NCBI GenBank assembly: GCA_013399305.1
Contig: VXAI01000090.1
Coordinates: 1,905,616-1,969,615 of the forward strand
DNA length: 64,000 bases
From: Rostratula benghalensis
Lineage: Eukaryota; Chordata; Aves; Charadriiformes; Rostratulidae
Reading direction: 5' to 3'
Shown here: piece after piece, positions 10,142-22,950 of the stretch
Layout of the letters: each line of letters starts with the position of its first letter
Numbering within the stretch: the stretch's first letter is position 1
Translations under genes and position numbers: made by a program
The notes under the pieces: generated by a model
Seen by the model: the letters and a program-made list of their open reading frames with translations, nothing else
Databases searched by the model: none
Told to the model about the DNA's origin: nothing

Positions 10142-13100
10142 CTTTGGCTCAATATGTGTAAGACCACTAGATAACAGCACATGTGTTTAGCTGTGTTACA
10201 GACTACAACAAATCGACAAAGGGATTCCTTCAAAACAACTGCCTCTCCTATTTCTTCTCAGTCTTACAGAAACCTACTTACCTCAGTCTGAGCTAAAGAA
10301 CATGTCTTTACAAGTCTTTTTAAAGATCTGATTGTAAATACTTTGTAAATACTGTAGATATTTATTTTTATATATTTTAGATGCTGTGGAATGTTCTAAA
10401 ATGTATAATATAAAGAACTCTAAGTATTTAAAAGAAGTCTCAAACATCATTTATTTACATCTTCTTTCTATAAATGAGTGATTTATTTACAAGGAATGCT
10501 TACTTATGCACTAGTAATATTCTAGAATTACTTTCCACTTCTTTTTCTGCTTGTTCGCCCATAGTAAATTCTATGTTATTTATAGAACTTTCACTTCAGT
10601 TGATTTGGGGAGATTCCAGGTTACTTTTCTAAGAACAAACATGCTTCTAAGACATGAACTCAAAGTTCTGTTAGTCACAAATATTTTCATAAAATTACAG
10701 CCAATTATTTTTTTTTTTCTTCAGACTCGAGTGCCTAAAAAGTAACTACTTAAAACTTATGTGGTGTTCAAAGGTGCTATAAACTCAAAATTCCTACTCA
10801 GGCCAATAGGAATAACAAGTGTCAGCACCACCGAAGGACAAGACATTTTAACTTTGGTAGATCATTGCAGTCCATAATGCCTGCAAGTGTTGCTCCAAAA
10901 GATCTCTGAGGATCTGTAAAATAGAAAGCATTCGTTATCATGCTTGATTTCACAATTTCTCTCTCAGCTGCCATTTAATACTAATGATACAAACAATTGG
11001 CAGATTTATATGCCAAGAAAGTGTTGACTTTCCAACAACTAAAATAAAATGTTTCTCTGCAAATTACAGCAGTGATATCTCATTGGGCTGGTAGATAAAG
11101 TACTCATCCATTTTTCATTTATGGGAAATACTCACTGGCCTGGGGCTTCCTTAGGGTGTATTGTAAATTTTCTTCTTAAAAAACAAGGTGGTGCATCATT
11201 CGAGACTTATTCTGCTAGGGAAACATGGCCTATTGGTTAGAAAGATGCTAACCTACAAAACCCTGAGCTGCAAACTCCTTGTGGCACTGTTCTTGCATTT
11301 CAGTTCAGATTTTTCAAAAGAAAAGGTAACAGAGTAGGGGGGGACTTGTTTTTCAGCAAAAAAGCATTTGACATCAAAAGAAGACATTTTCACACATTCA
11401 AATGTTTCTGAAAAGCCAATTATAAATAGATGAGGTGTTATTTGATTAACATATAAATAAATTTACTAGGTCTTACTTGGACCTCATACCATGTGATGTA
11501 CTGTCTATCATGACAGCTATACTTTTATGAAGTGTTTAATCACTTCATGCTTTAGCCTTCCCCAACAGCTGTTTTACTTGATATTGTTGCAATTCTTCTA
11601 GTTCACAAAAGTGAGAGGGGGAAAAAATGCATTTCTTTGTATATTAAAGTTTACTTTTTATAAAAAAAGGGAATATACTTTTTCTATTAAAAAAAAAAAA
11701 AAAAAGAGATAGAAATGCCTAATTGGAAAGAATGTTAAAACATCAAATAAAATCATAGGAATTTCTATATTCCTATGTGTAAGCTTAATTTTTCAGTATA
11801 GCTATTATGTCATTGTTATTTCAAGAAATTATTTTACTTTGTCTCTTTTAAGAAAAGAAACCCCAAATAACTGTGGAAAGAACAGCAGGATTTTATTTCA
11901 TAGCTATTGCAATTCCTTTGCCACTAGAAGGTTATTTTTGGTTTTCAGCCACAGAAAATGTGTTTTTTCTAAACTGTGAAACAAGATACAATTTTTCTAT
12001 ATCATTTGAAATGGTCAAACAGCTGCTGAATTAAAATCTCGTAGAAATGGGAGAATGAAGTTTGAAAAGTGTTCTAATTTTTTCTTTTGTTTTGATGTAA
12101 GTAAAGAAACAATTAAAAAAATAAAAACTAGTATGGTAATCTACCTGCAAAATAATTATCAGCAATCATTTAATTGTGCCATAAAATATTGCCTCAGCTC
12201 ACTGCAGAAAAAAGTCAGTTATGTCAAAATTTTGCAAACATAAGCCTTCATTTCAGAAAATGTATTTTTAGCTTTTCCTGGAAGAGAGAATGACAATGCA
12301 GAAAATAAATGGTTGTCTAAGAAAACGTTGTGAGTATAAAAAGGGAGTATGTATACTTTTCAAACACAAAAGGTCACTGGTGGCTGTGGGAGACCAGTTA
12401 AATTATCACGCCATATAAGGTGTGTTGCCCAGATTCCTGTGAGATGAACAGGGAGGAAAAGAGTACAATGTTTCTAACTTAGGCCAGCTAACAAAGAACT
12501 AAAATAACAATGCTAGTGGTGCTCATGGAAAAGCCATAAGTAGCATCTTTCTAAATGGGGGCTGAATACTGCTTGCCAACACAAATTTTCTTTTTATTGC
12601 TACTTTAATGTCAATGGGATAAATTGTGTTCGTTATTCTGAGATAAGAACAGCAGTAAAGGTCATTGGCAATTTTTGCCTCCTGCAGGTCTCCTGTGACA
12701 GGCTAGAAATGGAGGTTCTGTCCTTAATTTTCTGCTTTGTAAGACATTGCTTATCTTTTCTTCTCTTTGATGTCTTGTCTTATTTTCACTTAGATTCCCA
12801 ATTAAAATATTCCAGTGTCCTAAGAATTTCTTTTTTAGGTGTAATTTTAATTTAACAGTACTTTTTATGCGGGGAATGTAAGTAAAAGATGCAACATTCA
12901 TTGACAAATAAATGAGGTTTTCTCTGGCCAGATTTTTGTTGAGTAAATAGCATATCTTTCAGACTCAAGTGATATAATCAGAGCTTATCAAAGAGTTAAA
13001 ATTCTAAAGACAGGTAAAAAGCGTTAACTAAATTTTGCCAGAGAATGTGGTAATCAAGATACAGATTGATTAGATACCGTTATGAATCTAAACATTTGGT

Positions 13101-15299
13101 TATTTTTATGAAAAGTTTTTTCATTAAAAAATGTGGGGGTTTTTGAAACAAAGGTGCATTTATTCATATGTACTTACTTCTTTCATTTTACAAAATTTGA
13201 GAAATACCTACACATTTTCTTCTTTAGCTCAGATATGTTTTTTGGGACCATTGCATCAGAAAACCTTCATAGGCATTTAAAAAATCTGTTGATTACCTGT
13301 ATAAAGTAGTGGTGAGATTTTTGTCAGTTCTATGACCTTTTATTACAGAAAGATCCAAATAATTGGATACACTCAAAATATCATCCAGCTGATTTTATTT
13401 TTGAGTGAAAACAATCACTGGGAGTTTTCAGTAAAGATAAACCCAATAGTGAGCAGTGGCTATTAATGGAGATAGAAATAGCCATGAAGACAAGGTAAAA
13501 TTTTATGAGCAATATAGAATTTAATGCCTTTTGCATGTGTCATAAATTCAAGCATCTTAAAGTAACTTTGGGGCTTCTTATCCATCAAAAAGAGACAAGA
13601 GAGGAATGAGCAATTCTTATCCAGTCTATAAACACTGAAAATAACCTGAAAACTAAGCTTTAATTGGGTTTTGTTACCTCTAGCTGCTTTGGTATTCTGG
13701 AGTTTCCACTAGAAAACTCTGGAGCATAGACATGCCATTATTTATGCTTGGTCATAGCACCATTAGACATAGAGTTTATATCACAATGTATTTGTTCCTG
13801 AAGATATAAATTGTTGTTACACCATCATCCTGGTACTTTGTCCTTTAACATATATAAATTGTTGTGACACCATCATCCTGGTACTTTGTCCTTCAACATA
13901 TTTTACAGTCTAATATCCTGACTTTTTTCTCCTTTCCTATTGTAGATGTAGTGATAAGCTTTTGCCCTGCAATCACAATGACTGCAAGATAATTTGTGCC
14001 CTCTCCACTTCCAAAAAAGGATTTTTAATTATTTATTTTCCCCCTTTTCTTCTGGAATGCATAGAGAGCACCATCTAATTCTCTGATATTATCAAAATTG
14101 ATGGACGTCATTATCTGGAGAAAGCTTTATAAGAAGGAGAGTACTCTAAACATTAACTTAACTCAGCCCTTGCTCTAAGATGCATCACAATGTACTGCTG
14201 CATATTACAAGGCAAATTTAGCCTTCCAACTTACAATTTGTCGCACCGCTAAAATTATGATATTAATTTCTCAGGCTATTCCTTTTACCTGACAATAAGG
14301 CTCTTTTTTTTTTCCTGACTGTTGGATATAAAGGATGAAATAGTATTTTAATTTTTTTGACCACACTTTCCAAAAAACACAGGAAGACAAGTATTTAGCA
14401 ATGTTGGAATTAAGAGTTTAAAGAAAGTAATAAATTAACTAAGTTAAAATTTGAGTTAAAGAAAAAAAAAATGTGTTCAAGATTGAATTTTCCTGCCCTA
14501 AACAAACAATAAGAAAAATCTGGACTTGACTCAAGTTTTGCTTTGCCAGTAAGGGTCAGGATTTCACATACTATCTCTCTATCTCAGCTAGCTGGAAGTT
14601 TTATAACTTTTTGTTTTAAGTATTCACGGACCAAGCCCAATTAAAAATGTTCTGTATGGGATAAGTGATTTGTGAAAACAAGAGTCACAAGTGGCATGGA
14701 GAAATCAGTATGTATCTGTGTTTCCTCCTTCCAGTGTAGAAGCAAAGAGTGTCCATTGAAGCCAGCAAGCATATAATTGTATGCTTCATGGGTTGTGTGG
14801 GGTTTTTTTGTTGTTTGTTGGTTTGTGTTTTTTTTTTTTTTTAATATACAAGTCAGCTTGGCAAATTGGTTTTTTAGTGTATTTTAGTGAAACTCCTGAA
14901 GTTAGACCCATAGTCCAGTAAGGGTCTAGATTACAGATAAGTTATTTGTTCCTCTGGTCTGCTGTCTAATGGGCTCCATAGCTCCTTTCTCCTTAACAGA
15001 TCAGAATCCTATTTCACTTCTGAAATGAAAGCAAACAAATGCACTTCTAAAAGGTAAAAGTGCTTACAGAAGGTGATCAGACATAGCAACAGGCATTTTC
15101 CAGAGAGACTATAGGCACCAGCCAAAGGCTTGCTCTGTTGGTTTCTCTGGAAATCAAGTGGGAACTGAATGCAGAGGGAGCACCAGATCCCACGAAAAAT
15201 GCCAAAGAACCACGTCACATGCAGACAACAGTCCAGCTTAGCAGTTATGGCGAACTGAGAAATGTGAGCAAAGGGTGCATATGCAGCAACGGCAGCAGA
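10142..15299. other. HCRTR2 3' UTR and HCRTR2-GFRAL intergenic region
   Basis: About 5.2 kb of AT-rich DNA. The first few hundred bases may be 3' UTR of the long HCRTR2 form; TTTATTTTTATATATTTT and repeated ATTTA motifs occur around 10360-10500. A 48-bp tandem duplication lies at 13804-13899. Homopolymer A or T runs occur at 11691-11705 and 14826-14842. No open frame resembles a known protein. Confidence 0.75.
13804..13899. repeat. 48-bp tandem duplication (2 copies)
   Basis: Two adjacent 48-bp copies, 13804-13851 and 13852-13899, each begin ATATAAATTGTTGT and contain ACACCATCATCCTGGTACTT. They differ at two positions only (T/G and T/C), which suggests a fairly recent local duplication in intergenic DNA. 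Confidence 0.92.
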
Positions 15300-15660
15300 G
15301 GCAGCCCACGGGGGTGGGGGAGGATTCATGCGCTGCCCCTGACCGGACGAGGTGGGCAGATAAAGAGGCAATATCGACATGGGAAGGGCGACTCAGCTGC
15401 CTCCTCCCGCCCTTTGCCGCGGCCCCGCTGGGCACGACGCCCGCCCGCGGTCCGCCCCCGCGGGGCCGGGCGGGCGGGGCGCTGTCCCTGCCGCCGGTGC
15501 TGAAGGGGCGGTGCCGCACCGGCACCTGCCGCCCGCCGCCAGCCGAGCTGCAGCCGCCGGCTGCCGGCCATGGCCGCGCTCCTCTGCCTCGGTAAGTGCG
15601 GTGGGAGGTGGGGTGGGAGGCAGCCCCCAGCCTCGCCAGAGCTCTCGCTTGCCCCCGGCC
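15300..15660 (+). promoter_or_regulatory. GFRAL: CpG island / GFRAL promoter and 5' UTR
   Basis: A sharply bounded GC- and CpG-rich block in otherwise AT-rich DNA covers the first coding exon of GFRAL. GC-box cores (GGGCGG or its reverse) occur near 15452, 15473 and 15506. There is no clear TATA box at a suitable distance, though AGATAAAG occurs near 15358. The start codon at 15570 lies inside it in a strong context (GCC ATG G). Several overlapping open frames on both strands are simply the low stop-codon frequency of GC-rich DNA. The transcription start cannot be placed by eye. Confidence 0.7.
15570..15591 (+). CDS. GFRAL: GFRAL exon 1: start codon and beginning of signal peptide
   Basis: GFRAL is the GDNF-receptor-alpha-like co-receptor for GDF15, which acts with RET in hindbrain neurons to suppress feeding. 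This exon carries ATG plus six codons (MAALLCL) and the first base of a valine codon, followed by donor GTAAGT at 15592. Joined to exon 2 it gives MAALLCLVLFMYFTSISTA, a good signal peptide with probable cleavage after STA. All ten exons keep one frame: 22+135+153+426+57+325+260+99+82+88 = 1647 nt, or 548 residues plus stop. As I remember it, human GFRAL has about 394 residues; the excess is mainly the extra 142-residue exon 4. The start is chosen for its strong Kozak context and the signal peptide it completes. Confidence 0.85.
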
Positions 15661-18600
15661 TCTCCTGTCTTTTTCTTTCGGCGGTTTCCTCTTACAGCTC
15701 CGTTCCTTGCTCCTTCTCCCGGACAGCCGCGTGGCAGGGGAGCAAAGGTACCTGTTGGGGGTTTGCACTGGTGTGCAGCCTTCAGGCCCTTCTTCATTCT
15801 GCTTCCAGGTAGCAAATCTGAAGTGGGAGGTAAGGCAGGGTAGCATGGTTGGTAGTAGCAGCAGCGATAAGAAGTTGAAGGGGTGACGAGACTTACACAT
15901 GGGATGCCTCATCTAAATAAACAGCCACTTGTTTGCTAAGTGGAAAGCATTTGGTGCTGGCAGTGCTACAGAGTAGGCTATTGACATTTCCTTTTGTGTT
16001 CGAATGGAGAATAAGGGAAAATCAACAATGCTGGAGGAATTGGTAGAAAAGAATGCAACGAGAGAAGTATATTTCAATATATTTTATTCTCCTTTTCCCC
16101 TCTCTACATATTGTGTATGTGCTGCTTCTCTCTTTAATATCCCACTACTCTAAACTCATATTCCACTGCTTTAAACATTATGTTAGGCAGTTCTTCCCCA
16201 GGTTGTGTTAGAATCAAATTGTCCTTTATAATTTTTCAACTATATTCAGCTATAGCTTGCCTTTCTCTTTTGGAGCTATCTATCTTGCTGCTGTTGCTGT
16301 TGGATAGAAACCACATCTTTGTTTCCCATTATTAATTATTATCTGCCAGATAGAAATTCTGCAGTCTTGGGGGAGACACTAATTCCTAAATACCTCAGCT
16401 CCCAATCTGCAAAATGAAGGTGCTAAGTTCTCCTTTTCCCCCTCCTTTCCACTTTAGACACCAAAGTCTTCAGAACAAGAAATTTTACACCTACCTAGTG
16501 AATCCATAGACACCTGTTCAAAAAAACAAACATCTGTAGAAACCTAAATTTATGTATCTTCATGTCAAAATATATTCCTCTAAAAGTTGTAGATACAGAC
16601 TAATTCTTAGGTCTCCTGAACTAGGAGTAGAAAACAGTCACTTAGCACTCCAAACACCACATAGCTAAAGTGAATTACTTAAGGTAATAACTGTCAATTT
16701 AAGCAACTGTATAAGCTATAGTGCGCTGGATTCTAAACTCGTATAGGCCAGTTTGTTTCATGTACGTTTGCAACAGTCCTGTGCATTGCTCAGGAAACAA
16801 AAATCCATCCATAACACACCTTTCTATCTAAAGAAGCCCTTTATTAGACTGAATTAGCTTCAATCATAAAATATGCCACTTGGCTCTTTATTTTGCAAAA
16901 GCATCTCCTCCTTTTTGTGGGCACAGTTTCCAGGTAGGTTCAAAATAAACACACTCTGAAATAAATCCTCACAAAGGAGCAGGAGCTGCTAATTGGCTTC
17001 TAATCAGTCCTACTTTGACTATTCATTTTCAGACACTGCTTCTCAAATGCTCTCTTAACTGGAGGGAGACAGCACAGAGTCTTTGTGCTGCAGATGCTAA
17101 TTAGATGTATAAATCTTCCATTGTAAATCTTACCTACAAAATAGATAAATGGTTAACCAGCATAGTACCTTTTCTTAAAAAGTTCCTCGGTGTGTAATTT
17201 CTTATTGTCTTTTAGGGTCTTTTTCACCTATTTGGCAACTTTTTTCTCTGTCATCTCAATAAATAGTGAGTAATTTCACAATTAGAAAGAATTTTGCAGA
17301 CAGTACCATGACTAAAATGTTGTCATAATGAGCTAAAATTGTCCCTGTAGATGGCCCAGCTTCACATTCCACAATGTCAAGTGGCAGGAGTTCTTTCTAT
17401 CTATCAGTCTTCCAGGATGACCAACACATAGCCTAATATGAAGGAATATGTGCAACTGGGTAAGAATTAGTACCAGCTATAGTAAGCATGAGTGGCTGCT
17501 TCTGTGTCTCTTATGCACCCTAGATGCTATTGCACTTGTCAGTTTTAAAATATTAAATGTTGCTTCATCTTTATTGACATGGGACCAGCAAATGTTCTCT
17601 ACACAGGTAAGCATCATTCCCAGAAAGGAGGGCATCACTTCTAAACAGTAGTGGCTTTTTAAGATTGTTAAGAGCAATATTTGATTTTTAATTTCTCTTT
17701 CATAAATGTATCATTGGAAGCATTTAATTTATCTGAACAGGGTCTGGAAAAGTCCTGAGTGAATATTTCATGCCTCTTGCAGAAGATATCTAAGAAATTA
17801 AACAGTGCTGCAGGTTCCTCAAATTCCATATGAACTTGCCCAAACATAAGGAAAAAAAAAAAAAAAAAAAAAAAAAAAGGAAACTTCATCTGGGAGATGC
17901 TGTGTCCTTCAATACCTAAGGAAAATACTTCCATCAAGTGTTCAGCAGCTAGTTTGATAAGGCCCAAAATCAACGTCTGAAACTTAATTTCATAGAAAAT
18001 TAAGACACATGGTTACAAATTACAGGTTGTGTTACCATGGGAATGTTGAAGAAAGAGCTAAACCCCAACTGATTTGTCTTTTCTTAGCAAGGCAAGGCAA
18101 TTTAATTTTCTACTCATAAGCCAGAGGTAGTGTTGATTTAAAATTCTTTACCTTGAAATCTCTGTATCAGCCTTCAGTTTCAGAACTTTTTTATGTAATT
18201 AACATGGCCTTTAGGCTCAGTGCACTCAGGGAAGCAGATAAAGACATAATTGTGGGGGTTGCTTTCAAGAAATTATGCCTCTGAAATAAAACAAAGATGA
18301 TAAATACTGTACTATGAAATAAAATTTCATTTATTGTCTAACAGTTATGTATCTGTCAAATCTCTTCCACGTGGTCTATTCATAGGAATTCCTGTGTAGT
18401 CTTTAACTTGATGAAAGTGCAGTCCAAATGAAATGCTGTTTCCTTTGAATTTTATACTATCTTCCTTTATATTATTTATTATGGGTCTCAAACTGCAGTC
18501 ATTTCAATATATCTAAAGACCCATCGCTATAGGTGATACTGAGGTAAAAACAATACAAAATATGCCACACTGCAACTGTGAAAATTTAAAATTTAAATTT

Positions 18601-18774
18601 AATTTTCCAGTTGTGAAGCTGAGGGAGCTTTATTCTGTTAAATACTAACTTGGTAGAAAAATTTGATTCTATAGATGAACTACAGTAAATCATAGTTTTA
18701 TAATCTAAATGTAAATGAAAAAGGTTAGTACAATATCTTTTGTATTAAATAGTCATCATATTCTTGTTTTACAG
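15592..18774 (+). other. GFRAL: GFRAL intron 1
   Basis: This 3.2-kb intron starts inside the CpG island at GTAAGT and ends at CTTGTTTTACAG. It contains a run of about 27 A at 17852-17878. No exon or recognisable mobile element is visible. Confidence 0.8.
17852..17878. repeat. Poly-A run
   Basis: An uninterrupted run of about 27 adenines lies in GFRAL intron 1, with no retroposed gene body recognised before it. Its length may be polymorphic or mis-assembled. Confidence 0.9.
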
Positions 18775-18909
18775 TGCTGTTCATGTATTTCACAAGTATA
18801 TCTACTGCCCAGACTCCTGACTGTCTGTACTTGAAGGAGCAATGTATAAATGCTGCAAATGGATGTGAGAGTGTCTGGAATGTTGTTGAAGATGTCTGCA
18901 ATATTTCAG
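18775..18909 (+). CDS. GFRAL: GFRAL exon 2: rest of signal peptide and start of domain 1
   Basis: This 135-nt exon (phase 1 in, phase 1 out) encodes residues 8-53. The hydrophobic LFMYFTSISTA ends the signal peptide. TPDCLYLKEQCINAANGCES begins the first cysteine-rich domain at Cys24, matching mammalian GFRAL, which has a similar CTYLREQC...ANGC pattern. NIS near the end is a potential N-glycosylation site. Acceptor TGTTTTACAG precedes it and donor GTAATT follows. Confidence 0.93.
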
Positions 18910-19273
18910 GTAATTCTTAGGGGTGTACACGGCTTTATTTTGAATTGCTAAATGGTTGCATATTCATAGTTTATCATAATATTGCTGTGGTAACTGAACA
19001 AAGTTAGTGAGATTTCAAAAAGAAAATTATGACAAAAGACAATCCACTTCTGAAATCCTTGACAATGGTAAATACTATTTTCAATAACAGTCACACTTTC
19101 TCTTCAGCAAGGTGATAAATGAAATTTCTGGACTATGAACAAAGTGAGAGTCTGAACCAACTCAAGAAGTCTGAATTCAGCAGAAATTATGCTCCTGTGG
19201 GATCCTAATAAATAACGCCAGTATGCAGCTGGAAAAAGTTTCAACCTTGCTTTCCAGAATTCAGAATTCATGC

Positions 19274-19421
19274 CCCTTCCCTGAAAATGTTCAAAGCCAG
19301 GCTGGTTGGGGTTTTGAGCAACCTGTTCTAGTGGGAGATGTCCCTGCCCATGGGAGAAGGGCTGGAAATTGATGATTTTTAAGGTCTCTTCCAACCTAAA
19401 CCATTCTATGATTCTATGATC
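19274..19421 (+). mobile_element. CR1 LINE 3' fragment, plus orientation
   Basis: The copy shows CAAAGCCAGGCTGGTTGGGG, GAGCAACCTGTTCTAGTGGG and GGTCTCTTCCAACCTAAACC, and ends in CATTCTATGATTCTATGAT, the diagnostic CR1 terminal repeat. It is 5'-truncated and noncoding. Confidence 0.95.
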
Positions 19422-21101
19422 TGGCATGATACCCAAAACAATGTAGTAGTTACTTAGAGTAATTTTCAAATATTGTATCAGAACATGAAACAAGTCAAAC
19501 AAATCATGCCTCAAAGAGAGCTGTGTTGTAGGGAGGCACGTTCTATTTATTCATTGAATAATACCTACATGTCAGAGTGATTCACTTGCAGGGAGTGATG
19601 GTACAATAAGGTGCAGGCTATGACATGACTAAGCCTCCTTGATTTCCTAAACAGATTCTCACATAAATGAAAGCAAAAAATCAATCTCTACCTCTGCTTA
19701 TTGTACTTCCAACATTGGTGCATCGTTTCCAAGTGAAGTATGTTTCAAGTGGGTAGGACCAGGTATTCAATTTTAAATGGGACCAGGTATTATAAGTGTG
19801 ACCTGAAACTCATCCTAATCTCTGTTGTCATTCAAATGAAAATGTTCCTTTCCCCAAAAGCCTATTATCTTCTTGAACAAATCTTGGGTATCAGTCACCA
19901 TCCCTCTCTTTCTTTAAATCCTTCCAAGACTTTGCTGTTAAATGTTGAGTATTCACTTGCCAGGTGCTCTTAATATGGAAGGGAGATGAGTGTATAGTGG
20001 GATAGTGCCATTAGATAAGCTAGTAATGACACTTTTGTTGACTGATAAATGTCATGGGTCTTGATCTGCCTAAGCTGCATCAGCACTAGCAAATAAAATG
20101 GGCCAGGGACCACACCCTCAGCAGTATGGACAGTCACTTGCAATTAGCCTAGCCCATGCCTTGGTCCTGTTCATAAACGCACCCGAGTAGTACATTACTG
20201 CCATTTCTAACAACTTAATTCCACAAGGCAGGTTCTCCATCACTGGTAATCAGAGGTACCTATAACTCTATGTAAGCCTCCCTTCTCTTTATATTGAAAT
20301 TATTTGAACAAAACCGGCCATGTCCTGATGCCATCATCTGTCCTGAGCCTCAGCTACAGCAAAGTTAATAAAGTGAATGTCCCTTTGTCTGTCTTGATGT
20401 CAGGATCCAGTCTCATGTTGGGTCTTTGTGGAACGTCAGGCAGCAGTTAACTTCATGGTCAATAGTTCATTGCTAGAACATCCACCTGCAGTGTAAACTA
20501 TCTGAATGCTTCTGTCCATCTAATTTTTTGTCCTAACTCACAAGGCAGTATTTAAAATAATTAGAACAAAAAATATTCTAAGGGGTTCTTCTTAGTGTGT
20601 CCTGTTCCAGATATGTATCTGCTTTGCACAGAATGGCTCAATACTTTTAAGAACAGAGTAAATGAAAAATACATGATAACCTAATGGTTACAACAGTCCA
20701 CAAAGGAAATGGGTTTCAGCTCATGTTCTATTTAATTTTTAAATATTTTATGTGAAGTGGAACAGTTTCAAAAGATATGGCTGCTGTTTGAATAAAAATA
20801 TTGGAATATGCAGTAATTTCAGGCTGAAGACAGTGATCTAAAGACGAGTTCTCTAGAACCAAACCTCTTCCCCAAATTAGAAGTTGTTTAGTTTGCTTCT
20901 CTCACATCATTCACAAAGGTATTAGCAGCAAAACTTCTTGACATAAAGATCAGGATTTATACTGTAGCCTATACTTCATCATTCCCTGCAAACAGATGAA
21001 GTGGGCCAACACGATTTCTTCTGTGGTCTCCCCTTTGAATTTATTGTATTGTCCATAATACGCCATTATGTGTCCATTATGTGCCATTTCACTCACTTAT
21101 T

Positions 21102-21318
21102 GTCACAGAATCACAGAATCACAGACTATCAGGGATTGGAAGGGACCTTGAAAGATCCTCTAGTCCAGTCCCCCTGCCACATCCTGAACACCTAGATCAG
21201 GTCACACAGGAATGCGTCCAGACGGGTTTTGAATGTCTCCAGAGAAGGAGACTCCACAACCTCTCTGGGCAGCCTGTTCCAGTGCTCCGTCACCCTGACC
21301 GTGAAGAAGGGTTTTTTT
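21102..21318 (-). mobile_element. CR1 LINE 3' fragment, minus orientation
   Basis: The copy begins with TCACAGAATCACAGAATCAC, the reverse complement of the CR1 terminal repeat. It continues with TTGGAAGGGACCTTGAAAGA, CAACCTCTCTGGGCAGCCTG and TTCCAGTGCTCCGTCACCCT, ending about GTGAAGAAGG. It is well preserved over roughly 215 bp. The overlapping open frames are not genes. Confidence 0.96.
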
Positions 21319-22423
21319 TGTCCTATGTGCTTATTGCTTATTCACTGATATTAATAGTATTTGTAACTGGGTAAGAGAAACCTTCTGAAAATAAATTCTT
21401 GCTTGTTTGCTTTTGCATCTGTGTATTGCCTTAGGATAATAGCCTTTGGCAAGGACTCTCGAGCATTGCAGGGCACTCAGATACTGTGTTGGGTCTAGGA
21501 CAAATTATTCTAAATGTGGTTATTAGGTGCCATGACCCCAGAAGGTGTAAACCCAGAGTCACACAGCTGCTGGTACCTCTCACAGAGCCCACAGAAACAG
21601 CAAGAGAAAATATTCCAGCAATCTTATTAGTAAGAATACTGTCTGTCAAGAGGACTCTACATGTGCAAACTAAAAACCTAATGGATGAGGTGTAGGAATG
21701 GAAAAGGCCCTTCAGTTCTGATCATGAACATGTTAGTTGGAGACAACAGTTAATGAGGCAAATATTCTTTTTGCTATTTTCTTTATGAAAAACCTAACTA
21801 CAAGTTATAATTACACTTGTTCTCTGTGGTGTGAGTTTAATAACTCAATCCCTCAGGCTGTAACCTCCAAGTAAAATGTGTGCATTACTAAGACATCCAT
21901 CTTTTGTTCTTCAGAGCAGGTTTGGGAACACTTTCCAGATGACTCTCCAAGTCACTCCTTTCTCTGTGGAACTATCTGTCAGTGCTTCCCTACTACTACT
22001 ACAGCAGCATTTTCAGAGTCTTAGTTTATAGTCCTCTGAGTCCATTCCTTCTTCCATTTCCTCTTCTGTGCCAAGATATAGTGGGGGGAAAAAAAAGGGA
22101 GTGAAAGTGTCTATAAGCCAGCTTTCACATCAGTATGGAAAAGACTGAAATATTTAATTTTGATGGAACTGAAACTTTTCACTTTGAAAACATCAGAAAT
22201 GTTTCAGCACTGCAGAATGAAGATTTTAGGCTTGGGGGTTTCTGTTTTTTTCTTCATTCACTGAAAAAAAAATATGAATTTTCTGAGCCCTAATTTAACT
22301 ACAATACATTTTCTTAATTTTTTGGAGCTGGAAACATTTGGCCTTAAAAGAAAAAAAAAATCTAAAATCTCCTAAATATTAAGGAATCACATTTTGAATT
22401 AGATTTAAAAGAGTTTATTTTTC

Positions 22424-22950
22424 TTAGAATAACAGAATCACTGAGTTTGGAAGGAACCTCTTGAGATCCAGTCCAAACGCCTTGCTCAGACAGGGTCAAC
22501 TGCAGGCTGTCTTCCACGACTGTGTCCAGTTGGATTTTGAATATATACAGTGATGGAGGCACCAAAGCCCCTCTGGGAAACCTCTTCTGCTGTTAGACCA
22601 CCATCATATTAAAAAGTTTTTTTCTGACCTTTATAAGGAATTATTTTTATTTCTGTTTGTACCTCTTGTCCTGTCACAAAGGTGTCTGTCCCTGCCTTAT
22701 TCATTCCCCTCCCATGAGGTATTTATACACATGGATATGTGTATTGGAACACCCCTGAGCTTGCTCTCCTTCAGCTCTCCTCATAGTACAGATTCTCCAG
22801 TTCATCAATCACATCTATGACACTTTGCAAGAGCCACTGCGCTATGCCCATGTCCCTCTTGTCCTCAGGAGCCTAGCTATGGACATTGTGGTTCAGATGT
22901 GTATTCACCAGTGCTAGGGGGGAAATCCAGTACTTTCTTCTGCAGTCCTC
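22424..22950 (-). mobile_element. CR1 LINE 3' fragment, minus orientation, diverged
   Basis: A longer, older copy: AACAGAATCACTGAGTTTGG and AAGGAACCTCTTGAGATCCA, then CCCCTCTGGGAAACCTCTTC, TTGTACCTCTTGTCCTGTCA and CTGAGCTTGCTCTCCTTCAG. It fades out near TTCACCAGTGCTAGGGGGG at about 22905-22950. The order matches the CR1 3' end read in reverse. Many substitutions and small gaps are apparent. Confidence 0.88.

Noticed and set aside
15138..15912. Several overlapping open frames of 80-224 codons on both strands around the CpG island
   Set aside because: They arise from low stop-codon density in GC-rich DNA. Only the 22-nt first exon of GFRAL has a start context, signal peptide sense and a matching donor.
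19104..19514. 136-codon minus-strand open frame
   Set aside because: It runs antisense through a plus-oriented CR1 fragment, so it is not a gene.
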